Positions 35,078-42,903 of a stretch of 64,000 nt of DNA are shown here, piece after piece (the stretch's first letter is position 1; the number at the start of each line of letters is the position of its first letter). Under the pieces are notes generated by a model. That model ran no database searches. It was given only the letters and a program-made list of their open reading frames with translations, and was not told where the DNA came from. Location: positions 459,101-523,100 of the forward strand of contig JAEUUF010000026.1 of NCBI GenBank assembly GCA_016787645.1, in the 5' to 3' direction. The stretch is from Cyclobacteriaceae bacterium. GTDB lineage: Bacteria; Bacteroidota; Bacteroidia; Cytophagales; Cyclobacteriaceae. The position numbers were made by a program, and so were the translations under genes.

Positions 35078-36340
35078 TTAGTAGTGGCATTTTGCACATT
35101 CCAGGCCGCCGATATCCTCTACTTTCATGGCCTTCTTACTATTGTGCAGTTCTACCAACTTATCGTAGTAGGCATTTCCCTTGGTGTTGACATCCGTTTT
35201 GCGGTGGCAATCGATACACCAGCCCATTGTCAGCAGTGAGTACTGCTTTACCACATCCATTTGTTCGACAGGGCCGTGACAGGTTTGGCAAGTCACTCCG
35301 GCTACGTTCACGTGTTGAGAGTGGTTGAAATATGCCAGATCAGGGAGGTTATGGATCCGCACCCATTCGATCGGCTTGGTTACGCCACTATATAATTGAG
35401 TATCGGGGTCAAAACCGACTGCCGCATAGATCTTGGCAATTTCACCTGTGCCGGTCGTTGTCCCCTGCTTGATCTGTGTATGGCAGTTCATACAGATATT
35501 GGGCGAAGGGATATTGGCCTGCTTGCCCTTCATGGCACCGGTATGACAGTACTTACATTCAATTTCGTACTGGCCAGCGTGAATCTTGTGCGAAAAGGCG
35601 ATGGGCTGCTTGGGCTGGTATTCCTTTTGAACGCCAATCGAGTAGAGTCCATCGATCACACTTTTGAAGGCAACCACACCCACGATGAAAATCACCAGGA
35701 AGGTGAATCCAGGGCTGCGGCTTACACTGCCTATTGTGATCGGTGAGTTGACCACTTCCGCTTCTTCGGAGGACAACTCGCGCTGGTTCAGGAACTTGCG
35801 AAGGGCATTAACGATCAGGGCCAGGATGATCACCAGCAGGATGAGGATGATCACCATACCTATTAATATAGTGTCGAGGTAGGTCGAGGGTACCGACGAG
35901 CCTCCGCCTGCAGCAGCGCCTGCCACGGGGGCCGGGGCCGCCTCCACTTTAGAGGCCTCGGCATTGATATAGGCCAGGATGCTCAGAATCTGCTCGTCCT
36001 TGTAGTTGGAGAAAGCCGTCATCTGGCTCTTGTTGTACTCCGTGTAGATCTTATTGGCATACTCATCACCACTGGCAATGACTTTGGCGGGGTTTCTGAC
36101 CCAGTCAAAGATCCACTTGACGGAAGGAACCCGGGTTTCCACCCCTGCCAGGGCGGGACCCACCAGTTTCTGCTTCACCCGGTGGCAGGTTTTACAGTTA
36201 CCGTTAAAAAGTGCCTCTCCCGCGCTGATGACCGCCGGATCCGTAGGGATATCCTGGGCCTGAAGTGAAAATGAAGAGAAGAGAACGATTAGAGCGGGTA
36301 CAACACGAGTAAAGAAACGAGAGATAGAGCGCTTCATCAT
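35078..36340 (-). CDS. actA: ACIII multiheme cytochrome c ActA with N-terminal monoheme domain
   Basis: 420 residues from the first ATG of an ATG-ATG pair at 36340; the 12 upstream codons lie inside the promoter/leader. Signal peptide ending in SLQAQ. Domain 1 is a monoheme cytochrome c (NCKTCHRVKQKLVGPAL, axial Met probably in SQMTAF). An Ala/Pro/Gly-rich linker follows, then one helix (ILIGMVIILILLVIILALIV), a second helix and a pentaheme domain with CKYCH, CMNCH, CQTCH, CIDCH and CAKCH. That makes six CxxCH motifs. ActA receives electrons from ActB and passes them to cytochrome c or the oxidase. First gene of the respiratory operon. Confidence 0.94.
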   Translation of the reverse strand: MMKRSISRFFTRVVPALIVLFSSFSLQAQDIPTDPAVISAGEALFNGNCKTCHRVKQKLVGPALAGVETRVPSVKWIFDWVRNPAKVIASGDEYANKIYTEYNKSQMTAFSNYKDEQILSILAYINAEASKVEAAPAPVAGAAAGGGSSVPSTYLDTILIGMVIILILLVIILALIVNALRKFLNQRELSSEEAEVVNSPITIGSVSRSPGFTFLVIFIVGVVAFKSVIDGLYSIGVQKEYQPKQPIAFSHKIHAGQYEIECKYCHTGAMKGKQANIPSPNICMNCHTQIKQGTTTGTGEIAKIYAAVGFDPDTQLYSGVTKPIEWVRIHNLPDLAYFNHSQHVNVAGVTCQTCHGPVEQMDVVKQYSLLTMGWCIDCHRKTDVNTKGNAYYDKLVELHNSKKAMKVEDIGGLECAKCHY

Positions 36341-36352
36341 GTGGTTTAGGAT

Positions 36353-36369
36353 TCCGCTTATTATGCGGA
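36353..36369 (-). other. Stem-loop at the predicted 5' end of the act-cox transcript
   Basis: TCCGC and GCGGA arms (5 bp) enclose a 7-base A/T loop. The hairpin begins roughly where transcription from the 36376-36406 promoter should start. A 5'-terminal stem-loop may protect the long mRNA; this is inference. Confidence 0.4.
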
Positions 36370-36375
36370 GAAGCA

Positions 36376-36406
36376 CAAATCTAAGGGCCTATGTCAACTT
36401 TTCAAA
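36376..36406 (-). promoter_or_regulatory. Promoter of the act-cox respiratory operon
   Basis: Read on the minus strand: TTTG (36406-36403), 19 bases, TAGATTTG (36383-36376). Both elements match the Bacteroidota housekeeping consensus (TTTG, 19-21, TAnnTTTG) exactly. The actA ATG is 36 bases beyond the -7 element. Confidence 0.75.
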
Positions 36407-36559
36407 CTTATTTTTTGGCCCGGGAACTAATGTTTAACGCTCAAAAAATCAGTGATTAACTTACGGTTCACGGGGGTACGGGCGCACTCGGTTTGTGCCC
36501 CCCTCTCGCCTTATTTTGAATGAATTAAAACAGAACACCCCAGCTCAAACCCTCTCATT

Positions 36560-37132
36560 ATGAGCCCATTTGAGTTCGTCACCGTGCTGATCTCCATCAT
36601 CCTGGGCCTGGGTATCACTCAGATCATGTCAGGAATTGCAGACCTCATTCACCAGTGGGGCAAGGTGAAACTCTACTGGCCGCACCTGCTTTGGGTCGCC
36701 CTGGTTTTTATTCTTCACATTCAGGAATGGTGGCTCCTCTACCAACTCAAGGGCATTTTGGTCTGGAAACTTCCGATGTTTCTCTTCCAAGTCCTCTATC
36801 CGATCAACCTTTTCATCCTCGCGCGCATTCTCTTCCCGATGAGCGGCGAGGAAAATGGCACTGACATGAAGATGTACTACCTGGCCAATTACCGGAAGTT
36901 CTTTGTCATGGTCATGATCCTCTCGGTACTCTCGGCGCTGGAAAACATTTTTGTTCATGACCTTGGGCCAGAAGGTTGGATGGTGAATGCCGGAATCTGT
37001 TTGTTACTTGGGGTGATTACCATTCGGTCTACCATCCCGGAGATCTTCCATAAAGCGCTGGCCATCCTGATGCTGGCCATCATGATTGCCGGCATTCTCT
37101 ATAATATTAATGAGTGGCTGATAACTTCCTGA
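36560..37132 (+). CDS. Hypothetical integral membrane protein
   Basis: 190 residues with about six hydrophobic segments; it begins FEFVTVLISIILGLGITQIMSGIADLI, followed by WPHLLWVALVFILHIQEWWLLYQL. The GLGITQIMSG and HIQEWW elements recur in uncharacterised bacterial membrane proteins of similar size, but I know no function. It is divergent from actA and followed after 3 bases by the flavoenzyme gene, so the two are probably cotranscribed. Confidence 0.72.
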   Translation: MSPFEFVTVLISIILGLGITQIMSGIADLIHQWGKVKLYWPHLLWVALVFILHIQEWWLLYQLKGILVWKLPMFLFQVLYPINLFILARILFPMSGEENGTDMKMYYLANYRKFFVMVMILSVLSALENIFVHDLGPEGWMVNAGICLLLGVITIRSTIPEIFHKALAILMLAIMIAGILYNINEWLITS

Positions 37133-37135
37133 TAC

Positions 37136-38293
37136 ATGGCTGCCAATACCTTTGCTCCTCCGACCACGTTTCTTAGGCCCAATCTTCCCCGGTTGTCCCG
37201 CTCAGCCCATGTAGTAGTTGTGGGCGCTGGTGTATTTGGCGGGTGGACAGCGCTCAGCCTGCTTCGTGCGGGTATGGAAGTCACCATGGTAGATGCGTGG
37301 GGTGCGGGGAATTCACGTTCAAGTTCCGGTGATGAGACTCGGGTGATCCGTTCGACGTACGGGGCCAACCGTTTCTACTTCGACATGAACGTTAGGGCCC
37401 TCGAACTCTGGAAGGAGAACGAAACGAGATGGAACAAGAAACTCTTCCATAACGTGGGTGTACTTTGGCTATGTTATGAAGACAAAACTCCGCTGGTTGA
37501 CGACTCGATCCCCTTCGCGGATGCGCATGGAATGAGCTACCAGTACCTGGAATTAAGCACATTGAAAAAGCGCTTCCCCCAGGTAAACACAGAGGACCTC
37601 CACCACGGCTGGCTGGATCCCTATGGTGGATACTTGAAAGCCCGTGAAAGTTGCCAGGCAGTAGGTGAAGCGTTTGTTCGGGAAGGAGGAAAATTTGTCC
37701 AGGCATCGGCGACCCCTGGAGAAATCAAGTCAGGGAGATTATCCGGTCTCTCGCTCAGCAATAGTGGGTCTCTTCAAGCGGATGCTTATTTGTTTGCTTG
37801 TGGCAGTTGGATGGGACAGTTATTTCCTGAAGTTCTTGGCAACGTAATTACGTGCACAAAGCAGGAAGCCTATTATTTTGGAGTTCCCCGCCAGGACAGC
37901 CATGCCTATGACACATTGCCTGCCTGGGTGGATGTAGACGGTGATGACTTTTATTATGGTATACCCGGCAATGCCAGCCGTGGTTTCAAGATTGGTGTGG
38001 ACCGAAGAGGGGAAGCGTTTGATCCTACCCATGGTGACCGTGTCTCCAATCCGGATGTGCTGGCGCGCGCCAGGAAGTTCATCGGCCATCGGTTCCCCGG
38101 TCTGAAAAATGCGCCCTTGGTGGAAAGCCGGGTATGCCCCTATGAAAATTCACCCGACGGGAATTTTATCTTCGACAAACATCCGGAAGCTGAGAATGTG
38201 ATCTTTCTTGGCGGAGGTTCAGGTCATGGCTTTAAGCATGGACCGGCCTTGGGGGAATGGGTCGCTTCCCAATTAGTTGAACTCAAAGCGTAA
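37136..38293 (+). CDS. FAD-dependent oxidoreductase, monomeric sarcosine oxidase family
   Basis: 385 residues. Dinucleotide-binding GAGVFGG at residues 30-36 with HVVVVGAG before it, then GDETRVIRSTYG typical of the MSOX/N-methyltryptophan oxidase branch. The C-terminal SRVCPYENSPDGNF places Cys334 where family members attach FAD covalently. GGSGHGFKHGPALGEWVA closes the FAD site. Likely substrate: an N-methyl amino acid or cyclic amine; the exact one is unknown. The gene follows the membrane protein by 3 bases and converges on the TPR gene with a 5-base gap. Confidence 0.85.
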   Translation: MAANTFAPPTTFLRPNLPRLSRSAHVVVVGAGVFGGWTALSLLRAGMEVTMVDAWGAGNSRSSSGDETRVIRSTYGANRFYFDMNVRALELWKENETRWNKKLFHNVGVLWLCYEDKTPLVDDSIPFADAHGMSYQYLELSTLKKRFPQVNTEDLHHGWLDPYGGYLKARESCQAVGEAFVREGGKFVQASATPGEIKSGRLSGLSLSNSGSLQADAYLFACGSWMGQLFPEVLGNVITCTKQEAYYFGVPRQDSHAYDTLPAWVDVDGDDFYYGIPGNASRGFKIGVDRRGEAFDPTHGDRVSNPDVLARARKFIGHRFPGLKNAPLVESRVCPYENSPDGNFIFDKHPEAENVIFLGGGSGHGFKHGPALGEWVASQLVELKA

Positions 38294-38298
38294 GTCCT

Positions 38299-40344
38299 CT
38301 ATTTGAATTTGGCAAACATTATTTTACCCTGCTTATCTCCCAATTTAGCTGCTTGTTCGAAGTCATCCGTAGCTTTTCTATTCTCCTTTAGTTTGAGCCA
38401 TAATTTTCCCCGCAGCACATACGCCAAAGAGTTAGTCTGATCAGACTTTATGGCGTCATTCAATACCAGCAAGGCTTCCTGGAGATATCCTTCAATCATC
38501 AAGTGTTCGCCCTTGGCTGCCATCGTATAGGAAGCATAAACCGGATCATTTGGAGGTTCCCCAACAAGGTTCAATAATCCGAATTGGTGATTGATGAAAG
38601 TCCAATCCTGTAAGAAGTGAGCCAACTTTACCTTGGTCGTCTCAAAGTCAACGCCATAGCCGAGACCCAATGCAACGCTTGGAATTTGCATGTAGAGTTC
38701 AGCATATTTCTTCAATACGATTGAATCTTGATCTACCAACAATTGATCAACCAGCGTCCGATACATCTTATAGTCAGGAAAGTCATATCGTTTTGAACGA
38801 ACGAAATCATTAAGCGCCTCCAGGTACTTGGACTGCTGTAACCGGCATTTTCCGCGATAAAAGAAAGTGCCAAGGTTCATACTATCCATCTGAAGGTTTT
38901 TGTCAAGATTTTGTATTCCAAGATCGTATTCTCCCAAAGCGCAAAATGCGATCCCACGATTCCTGTACGTGGGTGAATACATCGGATTGAGCCTTTCCAT
39001 GGCATCATAATAAGGAATCGCCTCTTTCCACAATCCCCTGTTGGAAAGGAATTGCCCACATTTCTTGTGTGCGTCGAAGAGCGTTGGATCTAATTCTACG
39101 GCCTTATTGTAATACGCTTCAGCTTCGCCCTTTCTATCAGCATATTCACACGCAACCGCAAGCACGTAGGTAGTAAGAGCCTGGTTGGTTATGTGCTCGA
39201 TTGACGAAATGGAGGTGATGCAGTCATCGTAGCGGGCTACTACCAAAAGGCAAAATGCTTTACGGATGGCGTCGCCTTCACTTTCGGGTAAACCATAGAT
39301 ATGCCTGACGATGTAGTTGCCCACATTTTGAATGTCTATCCACCGGTCAATAGGTTTGCGTCGGCCAATGTGGGTGGCCTCATCCAAATAGGTATTCTCC
39401 ATAACCACTCGTAAGTCCGCAAAAGCCTCCCGATAAGACTCCAATTGGATCCGGGTAGTTGCTCTCATACCATGAACACGCCAATTCGCCGGGTTGTGTC
39501 TGACCATAAAATCGATGTCCGCTAAAGCTTCCTGATCTCTTTTGTTTTTTGAAAGTATAGCATACCGAAAAAACCGGGCAGACCATTGCATCGAATCAAT
39601 TTGGAGTACCTGGTCAAAATATTTCAAGGCTTTTTCATCCGACTTTTCAACGATCATCTCCATGCCACCCAGTTGAGTCAAACCCGACACGAAAGCAGGG
39701 TCAATCTCGAGACAAGATGCAAATTGCTTCTTCGCCAAGTCCTGCTCATTCATTATGATATAAGCTAAACCAAGATAATAGGGACCTCTTGCGTCCTTGG
39801 GCCGAAGTTTTGTGAAGCGTTTTAATCGTTGAACCGCATCCTTAGGGTCCTTCCGGAGGATATGAATCTTGCCTGCTTCAAGGATTCCTTCTTCGCTGTC
39901 CGGGTAAGCTTCCAGGAATTTAAGAATATCATCAAGCGCGTTCCCAATTCGCTCACCTCTGGAAATGCTACGCCCCCCTATCCTGTCTGTTTCATTTAAT
40001 ACAGGTATGCTGGGCTGCTTGTTTGCCATTGCCCGATAGTAGTGCGCGATCTTCGAAGACCGGTCCGCCTCAATGGCTTTGGTAAATTGATCGATGGCAA
40101 TAAAGAAATTCTTCTCCTTCAACCGGGTCAGTCCTTCATTGAAGTAAGCCTGGCTCTCTCCATTCATTGTCCATTGGATGGGTATGTCTGCATAGTCAAA
40201 TACAGACAACACATCACTCATAATGCCCTTTTCAGCAGACTGAGTGAAGGCCGGGAAAGCTAATCCCGAAAACAGGAAGCAAAAAAAGAGTCGGTAAGTC
40301 GAGCCAAATCGGCCTGAAATGAATGAGTTGCCGCGCGCTCGCAC
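38299..40344 (-). CDS. Exported tetratricopeptide-repeat protein
   Basis: 681 residues from a GTG at 40344. A signal peptide (YRLFFCFLFSGLAFPAFTQ) precedes many TPR units, for example NEGLTRLKEKNFFIAIDQFTKAIEAD, GPYYLGLAYIIMNEQDLAKKQFASCLEIDP, AYYNKAVELDPTLFDAHKKCGQFL and YRNRGIAFCALGEYDLGIQNLDKNL. The domain arrangement suggests a periplasmic scaffold; no catalytic domain. It follows the mutarotase gene by 9 bases. The A/T-rich codon use is slightly different from its neighbours. Confidence 0.82.
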   Translation of the reverse strand: MRARGNSFISGRFGSTYRLFFCFLFSGLAFPAFTQSAEKGIMSDVLSVFDYADIPIQWTMNGESQAYFNEGLTRLKEKNFFIAIDQFTKAIEADRSSKIAHYYRAMANKQPSIPVLNETDRIGGRSISRGERIGNALDDILKFLEAYPDSEEGILEAGKIHILRKDPKDAVQRLKRFTKLRPKDARGPYYLGLAYIIMNEQDLAKKQFASCLEIDPAFVSGLTQLGGMEMIVEKSDEKALKYFDQVLQIDSMQWSARFFRYAILSKNKRDQEALADIDFMVRHNPANWRVHGMRATTRIQLESYREAFADLRVVMENTYLDEATHIGRRKPIDRWIDIQNVGNYIVRHIYGLPESEGDAIRKAFCLLVVARYDDCITSISSIEHITNQALTTYVLAVACEYADRKGEAEAYYNKAVELDPTLFDAHKKCGQFLSNRGLWKEAIPYYDAMERLNPMYSPTYRNRGIAFCALGEYDLGIQNLDKNLQMDSMNLGTFFYRGKCRLQQSKYLEALNDFVRSKRYDFPDYKMYRTLVDQLLVDQDSIVLKKYAELYMQIPSVALGLGYGVDFETTKVKLAHFLQDWTFINHQFGLLNLVGEPPNDPVYASYTMAAKGEHLMIEGYLQEALLVLNDAIKSDQTNSLAYVLRGKLWLKLKENRKATDDFEQAAKLGDKQGKIMFAKFK

Positions 40345-40353
40345 AGTTGGAGC

Positions 40354-41469
40354 TTATTGAGTACTGAACCGGTAAATTGTCCGCTGGGTATATACTGCAC
40401 CGGGTGCTAACACGGTAGAAGGAAAACCCGGCTGATTCGGTGAATCCGGGAAGTGCTGGGCCTCAAGGCAGAAAGCAGTGCGAAAATCATAGACATGTCC
40501 CTTCTTCCCGATTTCTTTGGGTGTAAGGAAGTTTCCAGAATAGAACTGGAGCCCCGGTTCGGTGGTCCACACTTCCATGACCCGTCCGGAAGAGGGTTCG
40601 CTCACTCTGGCGGCCATCGAAAGTTCATTCCCCTTCTTGTTGAGCACCCAATTGTGATCATAGCCCTTGCCATATTTCAATTGCTGATCGTCCATGTCAA
40701 TCCGTTCACCAGCGCGGTGGGGTTGCAGGAAATCAAAGGGCGTTCCAGTCACCGGGCGAAGCTCACCGGTTGGGATGAGGCCTTCATCAACAGGACAATA
40801 CCTGTCGGCATTGATGGTAAACTCGTGGTTGAGGATATCGCCGGAACCTTCTCCTGCCAGGTTGAAAAAAGAATGGTGGGTTAGATTCAAGATCGTCGTC
40901 TTGTCGGTGGTCGCCTTATAGTCGATGATCAGTTCGTTGGCATCATTGAGTGTATAGGTGACTTGCACATTAAGCGTTCCCGGGTAGCCCTCCTCTCCGT
41001 CCGGGCTCGAGTAGGTCATTTCAAGGGCCTGGCCTCCCTCGATGGCCTTTGGCTGCATTCTCCAAAGCACATTATTGAATCCAACGAGGCCGCCATGTAG
41101 TGCATTGGCCCCGTTGTTGACAGCTAATTGGTACTCCTTACCGTCCAGCGTGAATTTTCCTTTGGCAATCCGGTTGCCATAACGGCCGATCATCGCACCG
41201 AAATACTTGTTGCCCTCGATATACTGCTCGAGCGAGTCGTATCCCAATACGATATCGCCGAGTTTGCCATTCTTGTCCGGCACCTGCAGCATTACGATTC
41301 GCCCTCCCAGGTTAGTCACTGCCATTGAAACGCCGTTAGCGTTCTTCATGACATAGAGTTCCAGTTGGGAAGGATTCACAGTTTTCATATCCGACAAAGG
41401 TGTTTCCTTTTTCTGGGGTGAGCAACCGATCAATGCGGTTAAGATGAGAATAGCGGTGAACGTTTTCAT
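40354..41469 (-). CDS. galM: Aldose 1-epimerase (galactose mutarotase), lipoprotein form
   Basis: 371 residues from the ATG at 41469, where a lipobox (ILTALIGC) follows; the longer frame from 41511 has no signal logic. It interconverts alpha and beta anomers of aldoses. GRYGNRIAKGKFTLDGKEY, NGANALHGG and LTHHSFFNLAG (His pair), KGYDHNWVLN and LEAQHFPDSPNQPGFPST are galM signatures, with the catalytic Glu in CLEAQHFPD. Anchoring in the periplasm suggests it works on imported oligosaccharide products. It lies 70 bases after the porin gene. Confidence 0.92.
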   Translation of the reverse strand: MKTFTAILILTALIGCSPQKKETPLSDMKTVNPSQLELYVMKNANGVSMAVTNLGGRIVMLQVPDKNGKLGDIVLGYDSLEQYIEGNKYFGAMIGRYGNRIAKGKFTLDGKEYQLAVNNGANALHGGLVGFNNVLWRMQPKAIEGGQALEMTYSSPDGEEGYPGTLNVQVTYTLNDANELIIDYKATTDKTTILNLTHHSFFNLAGEGSGDILNHEFTINADRYCPVDEGLIPTGELRPVTGTPFDFLQPHRAGERIDMDDQQLKYGKGYDHNWVLNKKGNELSMAARVSEPSSGRVMEVWTTEPGLQFYSGNFLTPKEIGKKGHVYDFRTAFCLEAQHFPDSPNQPGFPSTVLAPGAVYTQRTIYRFSTQ

Positions 41470-41539
41470 ACCGCGAAAGGTAATGAAAATCTGTTTTTGT
41501 TCAGGTCGCATCGATCAGCTTCTCTTCGGTGAAACAATC

Positions 41540-42901
41540 TCACATCCTGAAAAGTATAGCAACAATTACTTTGCTTTCTGAGCGTACCAGGTCCGGTCGC
41601 CAGGCCGGATTCAGAGGTGAAGTGGTATAACCTGTTTGCGAGGTTACTCCTCCTCTTCCGGCAAAGTAAGGAACGGATGCCTCGCGGTGGACCCACTCCG
41701 CCCGAAACGTGATGGCCTGGTTGGGCATGAAGTCAAGGTTGGTGGAGCAGTCCCAAGCATGGAAAGGATCACCGGGATTGGCTGAAAATGGAAAGGCTCC
41801 TTCCGTTTGCGTCGGGTTATTGGGGCTAGGCAAAGGGCTGGCCTGCCCAGTTGGATATAATACGAGGTACCTACCTGGGTTGTTCATCAGTCCGCCGCCA
41901 ATGGTCCAGGCGAAGCGCTTCCTTCCAAACCAGATCCGATGATAAGCCATCACGCTCGCAAAATATTGAGCAGGTTTGGCGGGATCCGCATCGGAAAATC
42001 CATTCACTCCGCCGCCTTTTTCAAAACCAATATCACCGGTAACCGAAAAGGCCATTTGAGAAATTCCCCGTTCGTTTGGACGATGATAGTAGCGGAGCAG
42101 AAGGCTGTTGTCGGAATGGAACCTGATCCGGTCAGCCAAACCTGCAGCATCTGTGCCGTAGTAATTATTACTGATCAATTTCACGTTGCTATTGTCCGAC
42201 ATATAGGTGACACTTCCTCCGAAACCGGGCATGGAATTAAATTTCCCGTAGCTCTGCCATCCATTAATGATCCAGGGCTCAATCTTCAGATTCCGGGTAG
42301 GAAAGAATTGAATCCGCAACCCATTGAAAAACCACGGCGTATTATCGCTCGTAAACGAGGCTTGGTATTCCCAATTCTCCGCCTGGTAGTAGGAGTTCAG
42401 TCCGATATAGCTAAGGAACAGTCCGGCATCTACATTAAGACCATAGGCCACATCAAAGTGATATCCAGCATAAGCTTCACTCAGGTATCGGTACACCGAA
42501 GCAAGGTCATACTGCCCCCGATACGGGCTGTAATCATTGCGGGGAATGAGGGTTGACCGAGTTCCGAGTTGGAGCATGATCCGTCCCCGCGCATGATCGT
42601 ACGTGAAATCACCTCCAACATGCAAAGCAGCCAACTGCATCTCGTTGTGTCTCGCCAATGCGGTTGATCCAACTACGGTATTGTCGATGGGATCATTGAA
42701 CGAGTAATTATAATTAAGATCAAGGAGCACCGCAGGAGTAAAGTACTTCGAACCTGAAAACACGGATGAATCCCTCCGATCGGCGCCATTCTGCCAGGTT
42801 TGATCTATTCCTTGGAATGGAATCTTTTCCTGCGAAATGCTATCCATCCAGGCGCAAACCAGGTTCAACAGCATCAAAATCATCTTCATGGTTCGCCTCA
42901 T
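41540..42901 (-). CDS. Outer membrane beta-barrel porin (BBP2/OmpL-like)
   Basis: About 453 residues from the ATG at 42901 (further ATGs at 42889 and nearby are possible). Signal peptide (MILMLLNLVCAWMDSISQ) and amphipathic alternating strands throughout (AGYHFDVAYGLNVDAGLFLSYIG; FAWTIGGGLMNNPGRYLV), ending in Phe-Arg-Met. The pattern fits the putative beta-barrel porin-2 family, which in Bacteroidota often sits between kdpABC and kdpD. Here it starts 2 bases after kup, so it is likely the outer-membrane route for potassium or a co-solute. Specificity not determined. Confidence 0.8.
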   Translation of the reverse strand: MRRTMKMILMLLNLVCAWMDSISQEKIPFQGIDQTWQNGADRRDSSVFSGSKYFTPAVLLDLNYNYSFNDPIDNTVVGSTALARHNEMQLAALHVGGDFTYDHARGRIMLQLGTRSTLIPRNDYSPYRGQYDLASVYRYLSEAYAGYHFDVAYGLNVDAGLFLSYIGLNSYYQAENWEYQASFTSDNTPWFFNGLRIQFFPTRNLKIEPWIINGWQSYGKFNSMPGFGGSVTYMSDNSNVKLISNNYYGTDAAGLADRIRFHSDNSLLLRYYHRPNERGISQMAFSVTGDIGFEKGGGVNGFSDADPAKPAQYFASVMAYHRIWFGRKRFAWTIGGGLMNNPGRYLVLYPTGQASPLPSPNNPTQTEGAFPFSANPGDPFHAWDCSTNLDFMPNQAITFRAEWVHREASVPYFAGRGGVTSQTGYTTSPLNPAWRPDLVRSESKVIVAILFRM

Positions 42902-42903
42902 GG

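Noticed and set aside
36491-36518. Promoter TTTG ... TTATTTTG upstream of the membrane protein at 36560
   Set aside because: Spacing of about 15 bases is too short and the -7 element deviates, so I did not list it.
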